Shown piece by piece: positions 52,724 through 61,160 of a stretch of 64,000 bases of DNA. Numbering within the stretch: position 1 is the first letter of the stretch; every line of letters starts with the position of its first letter. The stretch covers positions 215,600 to 279,599 of the forward strand of contig JANQRS010000050.1 of NCBI GenBank assembly GCA_028284445.1. The letters are read 5' to 3'. A model generated the notes under the pieces. It was not told the DNA's origin. It made no database searches and saw only the letters and a list, made by a program, of their open reading frames with translations. The translations under genes were made by a program, and so were the position numbers. Source of the stretch: Calditrichia bacterium (lineage in GTDB: Bacteria; Calditrichota; Calditrichia; RBG-13-44-9; J075).

Positions 52724-55426
52724 TTATGATCTGGCCTTAATCAACTTCATCACAGCATCATGAAATTGCGGCCGGAATGCCTTCATATGATTCACTTCTT
52801 TATCCGGATGTACGCGATTTGTCAGTAAGACAACGATGATTTCCCGTTGTAAATCAATCCAGAGAGAAGTCCCTGTAAAGCCAAGATGGCCGATCGTTCG
52901 TTTCGAAAAGTGGCGGCCACTGGAACTGGGTGGGGTAGGGGTATCCCATCCGAGGGCCCGTGCAGAAATCTTCTTGTCATATATTTTGCTGAATGTCTCC
53001 ACGGTCGCTGTCCGGAAATGCCGCTGTCCATTATAAATGCCCTTATTGAGAAAGAGCTGTCCGAATGCAGCGACATCAAGGGCATGACCAAAGAGGCCGG
53101 CATGGCCGGATACACCACCCATTGCATGGCAGTTAGTATCGTTGACTTCTGCACGTATTATTTCTTTGCGCAAATCATCAGTGCCGAGGGGGGGGATGGC
53201 GTATTTTTGATCCGCGCCGGGATTGAAGTGCAGGCTTTTCAGCCCCATTGGCCGGTAAAGCTGGTCGCGACAAAAGCTGTCGAAGGGCACGCCGGTTATT
53301 TTTTCAACAATATCAAACAAAAGAATAAAGCCAAGGTCGCTGTAGATGGCTTTTGTGCCGGTCTTGTAGGCCAGTGGTGTTGCCAGTACTGCTTCAATCA
53401 TGTCGTCTGCGGTTCTGGCATCTTTATAAAATGGTTTCCACGCAGGGAAACCGCTTTGATGCGCTAGCAGATCAGCAATGGTAATATTCGCCTTAGCTTT
53501 CCTTCCCAGTTGCGGATAGAAAGAGGCCAGTCGTTCTTCCAGGCGGATATCTCCACTTTCCAGCAATTTCATGACTGCCGGCGTTGCGGCAAGCACTTTG
53601 GTCAAAGACGCCAAACCGAAGTTGGTATCAGGCTGGACTGTTTTCGCCTCATCTGAATAGTCAAAGCGCCCATATCCGCGCGACAGAATGATTTTACCTT
53701 TCTGAGCAACGGCCGTTGCGCAGCCGGGGAAATAGCGCTGATGGATGGCATCCTCAACAAGTTTGTCAAGGGGTGACCAGTCACCTTCGATGGATGCCGG
53801 TACGAGATTATAGCTGCTGGCCGGTATTTGAATAGACTGGTAGGTTTTGCGCTTCAAGGGCACAGGCAGCTGCCCGGTGATCGGCATCGTGCTGCAGAGC
53901 GCCTTGGCCGCGGCCAACTGCGCGGCGGCAATATACGACGGGACCAGGAAAATGGCATCCGCCTTGATATTTGCCGGGAAATTATTGATGCGATGTGGAT
54001 TTCCAAACAGGAAAACAACCAGGGGATGGCCACTGTCAGCTAGCGCCTTGAGCTGCGGCTTGATGACGGACCAATTTAGCTTTTGAAGATTGTGTTCAAA
54101 GGTGCGCACATATAGCGAAATGACAAAAAGCGGCTTGCTTGACCGGCTCACTTTGAATGTTAAATCTGCCGCCGGATTATTGTGGATCGACACGCTGTCG
54201 AACTGTTGCTTTAAAGCGCCACAAAAATTCTCCAACGCCTGTCCCTGCACGATGCTATCGGTGTGGATCAGGTGATGGACGTCTGTGATGGCCCGCCAAT
54301 CGATAGGAAACCTGGCGCTTTTTGAAATCAAGCTTATACCTTTTTCGGCAACCTTATTTGCCAGACCAATATGGTTGGGATGCTCGACTGTCTTGGCGAT
54401 ACGAAATGGATGTGCCTGTTTTGGCTGCTGTTGATGAAGCCAGCGTTTTAATTGGAAAATACGCTCAACCGAGGCTTCTGTCAGCGTTCTAAAATCTGGG
54501 TCACTGGCAATCCGTTCGCTGAGCAGGCGATGAATCAGCGGTACCCGATTGGGCATAAGCAGAACGTCCAGCCCGGCTTCGATCGGGAGAAAAGCCTGTT
54601 CGGCTGCGCTGTAATGGGTGGTGATGGCGGCCATATCCAGCGCATCGCTGAACACAACCCCCTTGTAGCGCCATTGCTCGCGAAGAATTGCTCTGGTCAC
54701 TCGTGCTTCCAATGTTGCCGGATGGCGGTTCTTGCCGACGGCCAAATGCCCGGTCATGATCCCCTTGATGCCGGCATCGACAGCCGCGCGAAAGGGATGC
54801 AATTCTGTCTTTTTCAGCTCACTGAGAGGTTTCTCGATCACCGGTAGTTCGGTGTGCGAATCGAGTGCTGTGGCGCCGTGTCCCGGAAAGTGTTTGCCGA
54901 CCGCAGCAACACCGGCATCCTGGATCCCGGACATCAGCGCGACGCCAAGCTCACTGACCAGGGCTGGATCGGCGCCAAATGTACGAATATTGACAATCGG
55001 GTTTTTTGGATTATCCCCCAGATCAAAACAGGGGCCAAAAATGACGTTAATGCCTGCGGCCTGCGCTTCCCGTCCGAAAATTCTCCCGCATTCCCTGGCG
55101 AGGTTTGCATCCCGCCCCGCTCCCAGCATCATTGGATGCGGAAAGTGGGTGCCGCCGCGGAACACGCTGCCCAGGCCGCGCTCCAGGTCGGAGGCGATCA
55201 GCAGCGGCCACTCGCTTTCGCGGTCCAGGAAGTGACGCCAATTGCGGGCATCTTCCGGCGTCCCTCGAAAGAAAATGAATCCACCGATGTGATGACGTCG
55301 CATCAAACGGATGATTTTCTGCATGCGTGGAGAAGAACGATTGGCTCTAGTGGCAAAAAGTACCGGCATCAGCAACTGACCGGCAAGCTTTTCAGGGGGC
55401 ATGTGATGTGGACGCGGCAATTTCAT
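52724..55426 (-). CDS. Fusion of NagZ-type GH3 glycosidase and class C beta-lactamase-like serine hydrolase
   Basis: A 900-residue protein from ATG 55426; the frame runs 96 bases further upstream but that part covers a palindrome. Residues ~10-330 are a GH3 beta-N-acetylglucosaminidase domain with SDLERGLGSVF, KHFPGHG (178-184), DSHTELP and FSDALDM holding the likely nucleophile Asp261. A GH3 C-terminal-like region follows. Residues ~550-900 are a penicillin-binding/beta-lactamase class C domain with SLTK (607-610), YSD (695-697) and HLGFTG (847-852). No signal peptide is evident. Such fusions occur in Bacteroidota. The pairing suggests peptidoglycan recycling or remodelling: sugar removal plus peptide or ester hydrolysis. 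Confidence 0.85.
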   Translation of the reverse strand: MKLPRPHHMPPEKLAGQLLMPVLFATRANRSSPRMQKIIRLMRRHHIGGFIFFRGTPEDARNWRHFLDRESEWPLLIASDLERGLGSVFRGGTHFPHPMMLGAGRDANLARECGRIFGREAQAAGINVIFGPCFDLGDNPKNPIVNIRTFGADPALVSELGVALMSGIQDAGVAAVGKHFPGHGATALDSHTELPVIEKPLSELKKTELHPFRAAVDAGIKGIMTGHLAVGKNRHPATLEARVTRAILREQWRYKGVVFSDALDMAAITTHYSAAEQAFLPIEAGLDVLLMPNRVPLIHRLLSERIASDPDFRTLTEASVERIFQLKRWLHQQQPKQAHPFRIAKTVEHPNHIGLANKVAEKGISLISKSARFPIDWRAITDVHHLIHTDSIVQGQALENFCGALKQQFDSVSIHNNPAADLTFKVSRSSKPLFVISLYVRTFEHNLQKLNWSVIKPQLKALADSGHPLVVFLFGNPHRINNFPANIKADAIFLVPSYIAAAQLAAAKALCSTMPITGQLPVPLKRKTYQSIQIPASSYNLVPASIEGDWSPLDKLVEDAIHQRYFPGCATAVAQKGKIILSRGYGRFDYSDEAKTVQPDTNFGLASLTKVLAATPAVMKLLESGDIRLEERLASFYPQLGRKAKANITIADLLAHQSGFPAWKPFYKDARTADDMIEAVLATPLAYKTGTKAIYSDLGFILLFDIVEKITGVPFDSFCRDQLYRPMGLKSLHFNPGADQKYAIPPLGTDDLRKEIIRAEVNDTNCHAMGGVSGHAGLFGHALDVAAFGQLFLNKGIYNGQRHFRTATVETFSKIYDKKISARALGWDTPTPPSSSGRHFSKRTIGHLGFTGTSLWIDLQREIIVVLLTNRVHPDKEVNHMKAFRPQFHDAVMKLIKARS

Positions 55427-55492
55427 CCCGCCAATATAACACCTGGTAAAGACGTTGCATAATTTTTTTACACCCGGGAGAGCTATTTCTAC

Positions 55493-55532
55493 TCCCCCCA
55501 ATATGTCCCCCCGGGGGGACATATTGGGGGGA
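55493..55532. repeat. Perfect 20-bp palindrome (CCCCGGGG core)
   Basis: Arms 55493-55512 and 55513-55532 are exact reverse complements without spacer. The same family as 5757-5789, 9879-9930 and 10852-10897, but here it lies between divergent genes, upstream of both the GH3 fusion and the DUF2723-tail gene, so a terminator role is unlikely. Confidence 0.75.
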
Positions 55533-55640
55533 TCGCGCTGCTGGTGTGAAATGTTGAAATTTTTTCAAAACCTTTGCGAGCATCAAGTGTAAGAACTAGC
55601 GAAGAACATAACAAAATTCGAAGTATTGAAAGGGCTATCT

Positions 55641-56834
55641 ATGAAAAAAACGTATCGAGTTGCCATGGCTGGCCTGATCACTTTAGTGGCTATGGTGTTC
55701 ATCGCGCAGTCTCAGGAAATGGAAAAACCGGAACCGGTGCCGCCGATTCGAAAGGCGGGCATTTTGGAAAATGCCTGGTATGAAAAGCAGGCGAAGCTTT
55801 GGCTGAATGAGATCGTGAAGGATCGCAAAAATGAAACAGCCTGGTATAATTTTGCGATGGCAACAGATTATGCGTTCATCGGTCGACCTGACAAAGCGGA
55901 CTATCGCAAGTCGACCCGCCTGGATCTGCTTGGTAAGATGCGTGATGCCATTCCCGGCACGGTTACCTTTCATTACTTCGATAAGCGTTTCGGCAATGGC
56001 GGCGTTGCAGCGCTCGAGAAGGCACATGAAATCGATCCTGATAATCCCCTGCCATATACCGGTTTGATTGGCAGCTATGAGTTAGAAGGCAATTCCGAAA
56101 AGACAAAATACTTCCTTCAACGCCTCCATGATAGTCGCGATTTTCCGGCCGCGATTATCGAATTCAATTACAATATGCTCATGTCAACAGATAAAAATGC
56201 CGTTCTGTTCACGAATGGCGATAACGATACCTTCTCATCATGGATGCTTCAGCAGGTGCGCGATATTCGTACAGATGTAATGGTCCTGAACCTGCATCTG
56301 TCGATGGGGAATCCTGACTATCTTTTAAGAAAATTGAACGAAAAGGGATTGTCGATTGAGGCAGCTGAATTGCCGAAAAGTACTTCGCCAACCTTTGCTC
56401 GCGAGATCTGCGAACTGATTACCGGGAAGTCTTCCGCGATTCCGGTCTATTTCGCTCTGACCGTGGATGGACCGGTTCTTGACAGTTTTCGCGATTCGCT
56501 TTTTATTGTCGGCCTTACGCAGCGCTACCGGCCAAAACGATATAACAATCTCCCGGAACTCAGGCGGAATCTCGAAGAGCGCTTTCGACTTGATTATCTT
56601 GACTATGATTGGACGATGGTCAATGATCCAAGTCAGCACCTGATTGAAAAACAGTTGAATGTGAACTATATTGTTCCAAGCCTGATGTTGTATGAAGATT
56701 ATGCATCGCAGCAAAATAGAAGTCGTGCAGAACACTGGAAACGTTTTGCCCATAAAATTGCAGAAACCGCCGGTTTGACGGAACAGATGGACCATTATTT
56801 GAGTTATGTACATGACAAACTGAAAGCCAGGTAG
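55641..56834 (+). CDS. Exported protein with the soluble tail of DUF2723/TMEM260-type proteins
   Basis: A 397-residue protein from ATG 55641 (GAAAGGG RBS at 55628-55634; a TTG at 55626 is less likely). Residues 1-24 are a signal peptide or anchor (YRVAMAGLITLVAMVFIAQS). TPR-like helices follow (~45-175: ALEKAHEIDPDNPLPYTGLI). The motif LFTNGDNDTFSSWMLQQVRD (~188-207) with IRTDVMVLNL matches the conserved LFTNGDNDTFPLWY word of DUF2723 membrane proteins, yet the multi-pass membrane part is absent. It is 3 bases before an ECF sigma gene and probably in the same operon. It may be a sensor or target of that stress system. No enzyme activity can be assigned. Confidence 0.7.
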   Translation: MKKTYRVAMAGLITLVAMVFIAQSQEMEKPEPVPPIRKAGILENAWYEKQAKLWLNEIVKDRKNETAWYNFAMATDYAFIGRPDKADYRKSTRLDLLGKMRDAIPGTVTFHYFDKRFGNGGVAALEKAHEIDPDNPLPYTGLIGSYELEGNSEKTKYFLQRLHDSRDFPAAIIEFNYNMLMSTDKNAVLFTNGDNDTFSSWMLQQVRDIRTDVMVLNLHLSMGNPDYLLRKLNEKGLSIEAAELPKSTSPTFAREICELITGKSSAIPVYFALTVDGPVLDSFRDSLFIVGLTQRYRPKRYNNLPELRRNLEERFRLDYLDYDWTMVNDPSQHLIEKQLNVNYIVPSLMLYEDYASQQNRSRAEHWKRFAHKIAETAGLTEQMDHYLSYVHDKLKAR

Positions 56835-56837
56835 CGC

Positions 56838-57455
56838 GTGTTTTTTCGAAGAACCAGCCAAAAATATTCCGATGCCAGTGACGAGCAGCTGTTGCAGATG
56901 ATCGACGGTGGAGATACCCGAGCCTTTGATGAATTGTATGGTCGCTACAGCAATCGGCTCTTGGGATATTTTCTGAAAATGCTGAACGGAAATGCAGCCA
57001 AAGCCCAGGATTTTCTACAGGACATTTTTTTGAAGGTTCTTGAAAAATGTAATCAGTTCAAGAGTGATGCACGATTTTCTACCTGGATTTTTGCTATCGC
57101 ACATAACATGTGCAAGAATGAATATCGCCGCTTGCACGTTCGCAGGATACTGGATTACGATGCTGATCCCGATCAGGAGCAGTCCGGCGATGAATTTTCG
57201 GCCTTGCTGCAGCAGCTTGACGCCGATAATCTTCAGCGACAGGTGATGCGGGAACTGGGCAACTTCGATGAGAATCAGCGCACGACCTTCATTCTCCGTT
57301 TTCAGGAGAACTGCTCGATTCGCGAAATTAGTGAGATGCTGGGTTGTGCAGAAGGCACCACCAAGTCTCGCTTGTTTTACGTCAGCAAAAAGCTGGCCCG
57401 GAAGTTTGGACAGCTAGCACCCGAGAAGAAAGAGGAATCTACCCATGAACTATAA
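56838..57455 (+). CDS. ECF-type RNA polymerase sigma factor
   Basis: A 205-residue sigma factor starting at GTG 56838. Region 2 is at ~25-95 (FDELYGRYSNRLLGYFLKML, DFLQDIFLKVLEK, FSTWIFAIAHNMCKNEYRR) and region 4 at ~135-190 (LGNFDENQRTTFILRFQENC, SIREISEMLGCAEGTTKSRL). Regions 1.1 and 3 are absent, as usual for ECF factors. Its end overlaps the next gene by 11 bases, coupling it to a cognate anti-sigma factor. Confidence 0.92.
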   Translation: MFFRRTSQKYSDASDEQLLQMIDGGDTRAFDELYGRYSNRLLGYFLKMLNGNAAKAQDFLQDIFLKVLEKCNQFKSDARFSTWIFAIAHNMCKNEYRRLHVRRILDYDADPDQEQSGDEFSALLQQLDADNLQRQVMRELGNFDENQRTTFILRFQENCSIREISEMLGCAEGTTKSRLFYVSKKLARKFGQLAPEKKEESTHEL

Positions 57456-58014
57456 TGGAAATACATTCGGATGTAGTCGATATCAACTAATGGTTGAACG
57501 CCGGCTGGAAGGACCATTGTCCTCCTCAGAGGAACGCGAATTGTCTGCTCATGCCTTGAAGTGTGAGGAATGCCGGGATGCGATCGCCTTTTTTGAAGGG
57601 GTAGAAGATAGCTTTGCTGTAGATGCTGATCATGGACTTCAGCCGGAGCCGGGCATTCAACAAATGTTGCGGCGTCGCGTGGCGCAGCGCCGGGTCGTGA
57701 AGAAGTCAAAGACCTATGGACAACACCTTGCTGCACTGGTTGCCTGGCTGTTTGAGTTGCGAATACCGGCGTATCAGGCGGCCCTTGCATCGGCCGCTGT
57801 GGTTATGCTATTGTTCTTTGCGAATGTGCCTCCGGTCGAAACCGCAGATCCAACGGCCGAGAGCGCCGGCATTGTTCAGGTGGTAAGTATGGATACAACT
57901 ATGAACCTGATTGACTCCCTCAGTGCGCGCTCCATGCAGACAGTTGGGCGTACGCTGAAAGATGATAGCCTGCTGGCGCGCTTTATAACACCGCTATGGC
58001 GGTCTGACCTTTGA
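57445..58014 (+). CDS. Anti-sigma factor with zinc-finger (ZAS-like) domain
   Basis: A 189-residue membrane protein. The N-terminal region has the HxxxCxxC zinc motif HALKCEEC (~33-40), the sign of anti-sigma factors that hold ECF sigma in check. One membrane segment lies at ~112-130 (AALASAAVVMLLFFANV), leaving a ~55-residue periplasmic tail that could sense an envelope signal. It overlaps the sigma gene by 11 bases. The transcript ends in the heptamer-repeat hairpin at 58025-58076. Confidence 0.82.
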   Translation: MNYNGNTFGCSRYQLMVERRLEGPLSSSEERELSAHALKCEECRDAIAFFEGVEDSFAVDADHGLQPEPGIQQMLRRRVAQRRVVKKSKTYGQHLAALVAWLFELRIPAYQAALASAAVVMLLFFANVPPVETADPTAESAGIVQVVSMDTTMNLIDSLSARSMQTVGRTLKDDSLLARFITPLWRSDL

Positions 58015-58024
58015 TGATGATAAT

Positions 58025-58076
58025 CCGTTGACCGTTGACCGTTGACCGTTGACCGGTCAACGGTCAACCGTTTTTT
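58025..58076 (+). terminator. Terminator made of a 7-bp tandem repeat and its mirror
   Basis: Four direct copies of CCGTTGA (58025-58052) are followed by two copies of the reverse complement frame GGTCAAC (58055-58068). Bases 58041-58054 pair perfectly with 58055-58068, and TTTTTT follows at 58071-58076. It starts 11 bases after the anti-sigma stop. The extra upstream copies allow alternative hairpin registers. Confidence 0.75.
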
Positions 58077-58126
58077 CCCCGTTTCTTCTTGCGTCTCCGC
58101 CAACTCTGCTCGTACATTAATGGATT

Positions 58127-59569
58127 ATGAAACCCCTCCACGTCCTATGCATTAATCCCTGGATTTATGATTTTGCCGCTTATGATTTTTGGAGCAAGCC
58201 GCTCGGATTGCTCTATGTTGCCGGCTATCTGCAATCCCGCGGGGTTGAGGTGTCGCTGATTGACTGCCTCGATAAATACCATCCCGGATTGCTGAAGCGT
58301 CAAGGCCGGCAAACAGCCAAGATTAGCCGCTACGGCATTGGACCGTTTCACAAGGAAGTTGTGGACACACCCGACTGTATTTCTTTTATGCCCCGAAAAT
58401 TTGCGCGATATGGCCTGCCTGAAGACCTCTTTATCAAAGATTTACACTCCAGCGAAAAACCGGATGCTATTTTTGTCACGACAGCCATGACCTATTGGTA
58501 TCCGGGGCCGCAGCGCGTGATCGAGCTCTGCCGGCAAGAGTTGCCGGACGTGCCGATCATCATCGGTGGGATTTATGCGACCCTGATGCCTGATCACGTC
58601 AAGAGTGCCCTGAAGCCGGATCACTTATTGACAGGTCCCGGAGAGGTGCAGGCAGCGGAGCTGCTGGCAGAGATATTTGATCGCCCGGAGCTTAGCGGCA
58701 ATCATCCTCAGCATATTGACGATTTTCCCTATCCGCTCTTCGAACTATATGAGCAATTGGGTTACCTGGTGGTAATGAGTTCACGCGGCTGTCCCTTTCG
58801 CTGCACCTTCTGCGCAACCTATAAAATTGATAGCGCATTTTCGCAGCGGCAACCGGATGCCGTGGTGAAGGAAATTCTTGATCAGACTCGGAAATTCCAG
58901 GTGCGTGATGTGGCATTTTACGATGATGCCTTGCTGATGCAACCCGAGAAGCGAATCAAGCCCATTCTACGAGAGATTCGTGATAGTCAGCGGCCGCTGC
59001 GTTTCCACACGCCTAACGGATTGCATGCACGTTATATCGATGAGGAACTGGCCAAACTTATGTATGACTGCAATTTCAAGACCGTGCGATTGAGCCTCGA
59101 ATCGGTGGCGAAGGAGCGCCGGAGGGATATCCACAACAAGATTACCCCGGGCGAAATGACCCGCGCCGTGAAGCACCTGACAAATGCCGGGTTTCAGGCC
59201 AGCGATCTGGAAACTTATATTATTATGGGATTGCCGGGACAACCGGTTGATGAAGTGCTGGAAACCATTCTCTACGCCAATTCCCTGGGCATTCGCGTGC
59301 GTTTGGCCTCATTTTCTCCCATCCCCGGCACCAAGGACTATGAGCGGGCCATTGAGAGAGGTGATTTACCCGCCGGGGCAGATCCATTGCTCACCAATAA
59401 AACCGTTATTCCTCTTGAACGCACCAGCGACGCTTATCAGCGATATCACGCCGTCAGCCAATTCTCGCATATGCTGAATGAGGGCGCACGCCGTGGCGTG
59501 AATTTTTTTCGTCCGGGAGAGTTTAAGGATAATTTTTTCAAGGCCCTGGCAAGAACAGCAGAGTGGTAA
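58127..59569 (+). CDS. B12-binding-domain radical SAM protein
   Basis: A 480-residue enzyme. The N-terminal ~190 residues resemble a cobalamin-binding Rossmann domain (VLCINPWIYDF, KPLGLLYVAGYLQSRGVEVSLID, VPIIIGGIYATLMPDH). The radical SAM domain has the [4Fe-4S] motif CPFRCTFC (Cys222, Cys226, Cys229) after VVMSSRG, then VAFYDDALLM, TPNGLHARYID and YIIMGLPGQP. It is of the class used for methylations or ring changes in lipids and cofactors. Neighbours give no pathway. The product is unknown. Confidence 0.85.
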   Translation: MKPLHVLCINPWIYDFAAYDFWSKPLGLLYVAGYLQSRGVEVSLIDCLDKYHPGLLKRQGRQTAKISRYGIGPFHKEVVDTPDCISFMPRKFARYGLPEDLFIKDLHSSEKPDAIFVTTAMTYWYPGPQRVIELCRQELPDVPIIIGGIYATLMPDHVKSALKPDHLLTGPGEVQAAELLAEIFDRPELSGNHPQHIDDFPYPLFELYEQLGYLVVMSSRGCPFRCTFCATYKIDSAFSQRQPDAVVKEILDQTRKFQVRDVAFYDDALLMQPEKRIKPILREIRDSQRPLRFHTPNGLHARYIDEELAKLMYDCNFKTVRLSLESVAKERRRDIHNKITPGEMTRAVKHLTNAGFQASDLETYIIMGLPGQPVDEVLETILYANSLGIRVRLASFSPIPGTKDYERAIERGDLPAGADPLLTNKTVIPLERTSDAYQRYHAVSQFSHMLNEGARRGVNFFRPGEFKDNFFKALARTAEW

Positions 59570-59628
59570 GGGGAAGAACAGTGGTAGTTGGCAGTGGCCG
59601 CGAAAAGATAATGACAAATGTAAAATGA

Positions 59629-59655
59629 CAAATCTGTAAATCGGCAAATCTGCAA
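59629..59655. repeat. AAATCTGTAAA...AAATCTGCAA dispersed repeat, copy 2
   Basis: Differs from 13987-14013 at three central bases. It lies in the 59570-59864 gap together with the palindrome at 59795-59840; I see no gene in that gap. Confidence 0.5.
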
Positions 59656-59794
59656 GTTAACGGCGTAGTCGTTCCATAGCTCAGCCTCATGTTCGCCTCC
59701 GGCGAGCGTGGGGGGGCAGTGGCAGTTGGCAGGGACAGAATGACAAGTGAGAATAGTGATTAGGAAATAGAAAAGTCATTTCAACACAAAATAC

Positions 59795-59840
59795 AACATC
59801 CCCCTGCTTCCCCCTTCGAAGGGGGACACAGGGGGATGTT
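59795..59840. terminator. Palindromic element between convergent genes (TTCGAA core)
   Basis: About 23 bases per arm with two mismatches, from AACATCCCCC to GGGGGATGTT. It lies between the radical SAM gene (+) and the sensor-like gene (-), so it could terminate both. Third member of the TTCGAA subfamily. Confidence 0.65.
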
Positions 59841-59864
59841 GCTTAAGAGAGAACACTGTTCTTC

Positions 59865-60947
59865 CTAAATCCGATTCCGTCCGCTGTTTTCCGGGAGGGG
59901 AAAATGGTAGCACAAGGACAAGTTGCCCGATTCACAACTGATTTTGATGTTGCCCTGGTGTGAACGCAGACATTCTGCCAATAATAAGCTATCGACCGTT
60001 GAGGCGGGAGCCTGTTGTAAATTCTGGTAATTCCCCTCAAAATGGAAGGGGAGGGGCAGGCGCGTCCCGGCGGGGCTGCTAAAGTCGCCTTCAAAAGACA
60101 TGTTAAAGCCTACCTGATCTTCATCCCGAAAGGTATTGATTGAAAATGTATAACGCTTGTTCTCATCGATATATTGGCGAAAGAAATAATAGCATTCGGA
60201 AATCACAGCGCTGAGCGTTGCGTAGTTGGTTGGAAATTCCGGAATCCTTACCGAAAAATCCTCCTCTTTTTCGACGCGGTGTTTGAAAAACAAATCACTG
60301 TTTAGGAATGTGAGTTCCTGCTTGAGGAAGCGATTCAGGTTGATCGGCACTTCTTCTGCATAGCGCTCGCTGCTGATTTTCATATTGAAATTGTCAATAA
60401 TTGCCCGCAGTCGACGGCTGGTTCGCAGCATTTCTTCGAAATCGGTAATTTCAGGGTGCTTATAGCTCAACAGCTCTGTGCGGCCAAAAATAACCCCTAA
60501 GGGGCCGCTGATATTGTGAATAAAACCCGGCAGGTTATAAGCCTGATAGAAGTATTTCTTGTTTTGCAGCGCTGTTTCCGGCTGGAGCTGCGGCTGACTA
60601 TCTTTAACGAAGGCCACGAACTCTGTTTGGCCATCGACATCCTGGCGGTGTTTCCATAAGGTTGCCAGGGGCCTGGTGGCGGTACCACAGGGCTTATGCC
60701 AGATGTATTCGGTTTCTACATCTGCATCAAATTGGATTTGTTTCTTGAATGATTCCCAGGATAACTGATTGGGATTTAGAAAGTGTTCCTGAAGGTTGAA
60801 GCTATAGTAGTTCGAAGCCTCCCAACCGCAAAAGGAGCCGTTTACCGGCTTGAGACTGCTTATTTCACCGTCTGCATTAAACACAAGCACGGAAATGCCA
60901 GCGAAGCTCAGGAATTGATCATCGTCAGTAAAGTTATAACCATACAT
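59865..60947 (-). CDS. PAS/histidine-kinase-like protein with degenerate catalytic domain
   Basis: A 360-residue soluble protein. Residues ~15-118 look like a PAS domain (ISVLVFNADGEISSLKPVNG). Residues ~130-200 resemble the HisKA dimerisation helix with H-box FIHNISGPLGVIFGRTELL (His144 as candidate phospho-acceptor). The C-terminal part (~205-350) has the place of an HATPase domain, with LSAVISECYYFFRQYI at the N-box position, but I see no clear N, G1 or G2 ATP-binding motifs. It may be phosphorylated by another kinase or act without ATP. No response regulator is adjacent. Confidence 0.6.
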   Translation of the reverse strand: MYGYNFTDDDQFLSFAGISVLVFNADGEISSLKPVNGSFCGWEASNYYSFNLQEHFLNPNQLSWESFKKQIQFDADVETEYIWHKPCGTATRPLATLWKHRQDVDGQTEFVAFVKDSQPQLQPETALQNKKYFYQAYNLPGFIHNISGPLGVIFGRTELLSYKHPEITDFEEMLRTSRRLRAIIDNFNMKISSERYAEEVPINLNRFLKQELTFLNSDLFFKHRVEKEEDFSVRIPEFPTNYATLSAVISECYYFFRQYIDENKRYTFSINTFRDEDQVGFNMSFEGDFSSPAGTRLPLPFHFEGNYQNLQQAPASTVDSLLLAECLRSHQGNIKISCESGNLSLCYHFPLPENSGRNRI

Positions 60948-61125
60948 GGTGTACTCCAGAATACAAATGTGCGGAGAGAGAAGAGCTCAACGTTCTCCAC
61001 AGGGGATGTCAAATAGTGAAATAAATTAATGCGGTGAGCGAAATACGCTTCTTATTGTCCGCAAAATTTGGCAAGGGTGATGTGATACATGACACGGAAA
61101 GAAAAGGGAGGTTCTTAATGCGCCA

Positions 61126-61146
61126 CGACGGGTTAGGAACCCGTCG
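61126..61146 (-). other. Perfect hairpin downstream of the DUF2480 gene
   Basis: CGACGGGTT and AACCCGTCG with a 3-base loop, beginning 15 bases past the stop of the minus-strand DUF2480 gene. No T-run follows, so it may be a 3'-end stabiliser or weak terminator. Confidence 0.5.
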
Positions 61147-61160
61147 CAGCGGCAAAAAAT

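Noticed and set aside
55427..55522. A 32-residue N-terminal extension of the GH3/serine hydrolase fusion
   Set aside because: It would translate part of a perfect palindrome belonging to a repeat family, and conserved sequence begins only after ATG 55426.
58025..58070. CRISPR-like array
   Set aside because: The unit is only 7 bases with no spacers; it forms a terminator-like hairpin and there are no cas genes.
59655..59720. Possible tRNA or small structured RNA (word TTCCATAGCTCAG)
   Set aside because: No cloverleaf, no acceptor pairing and no TTCGAATC arm could be built around it.
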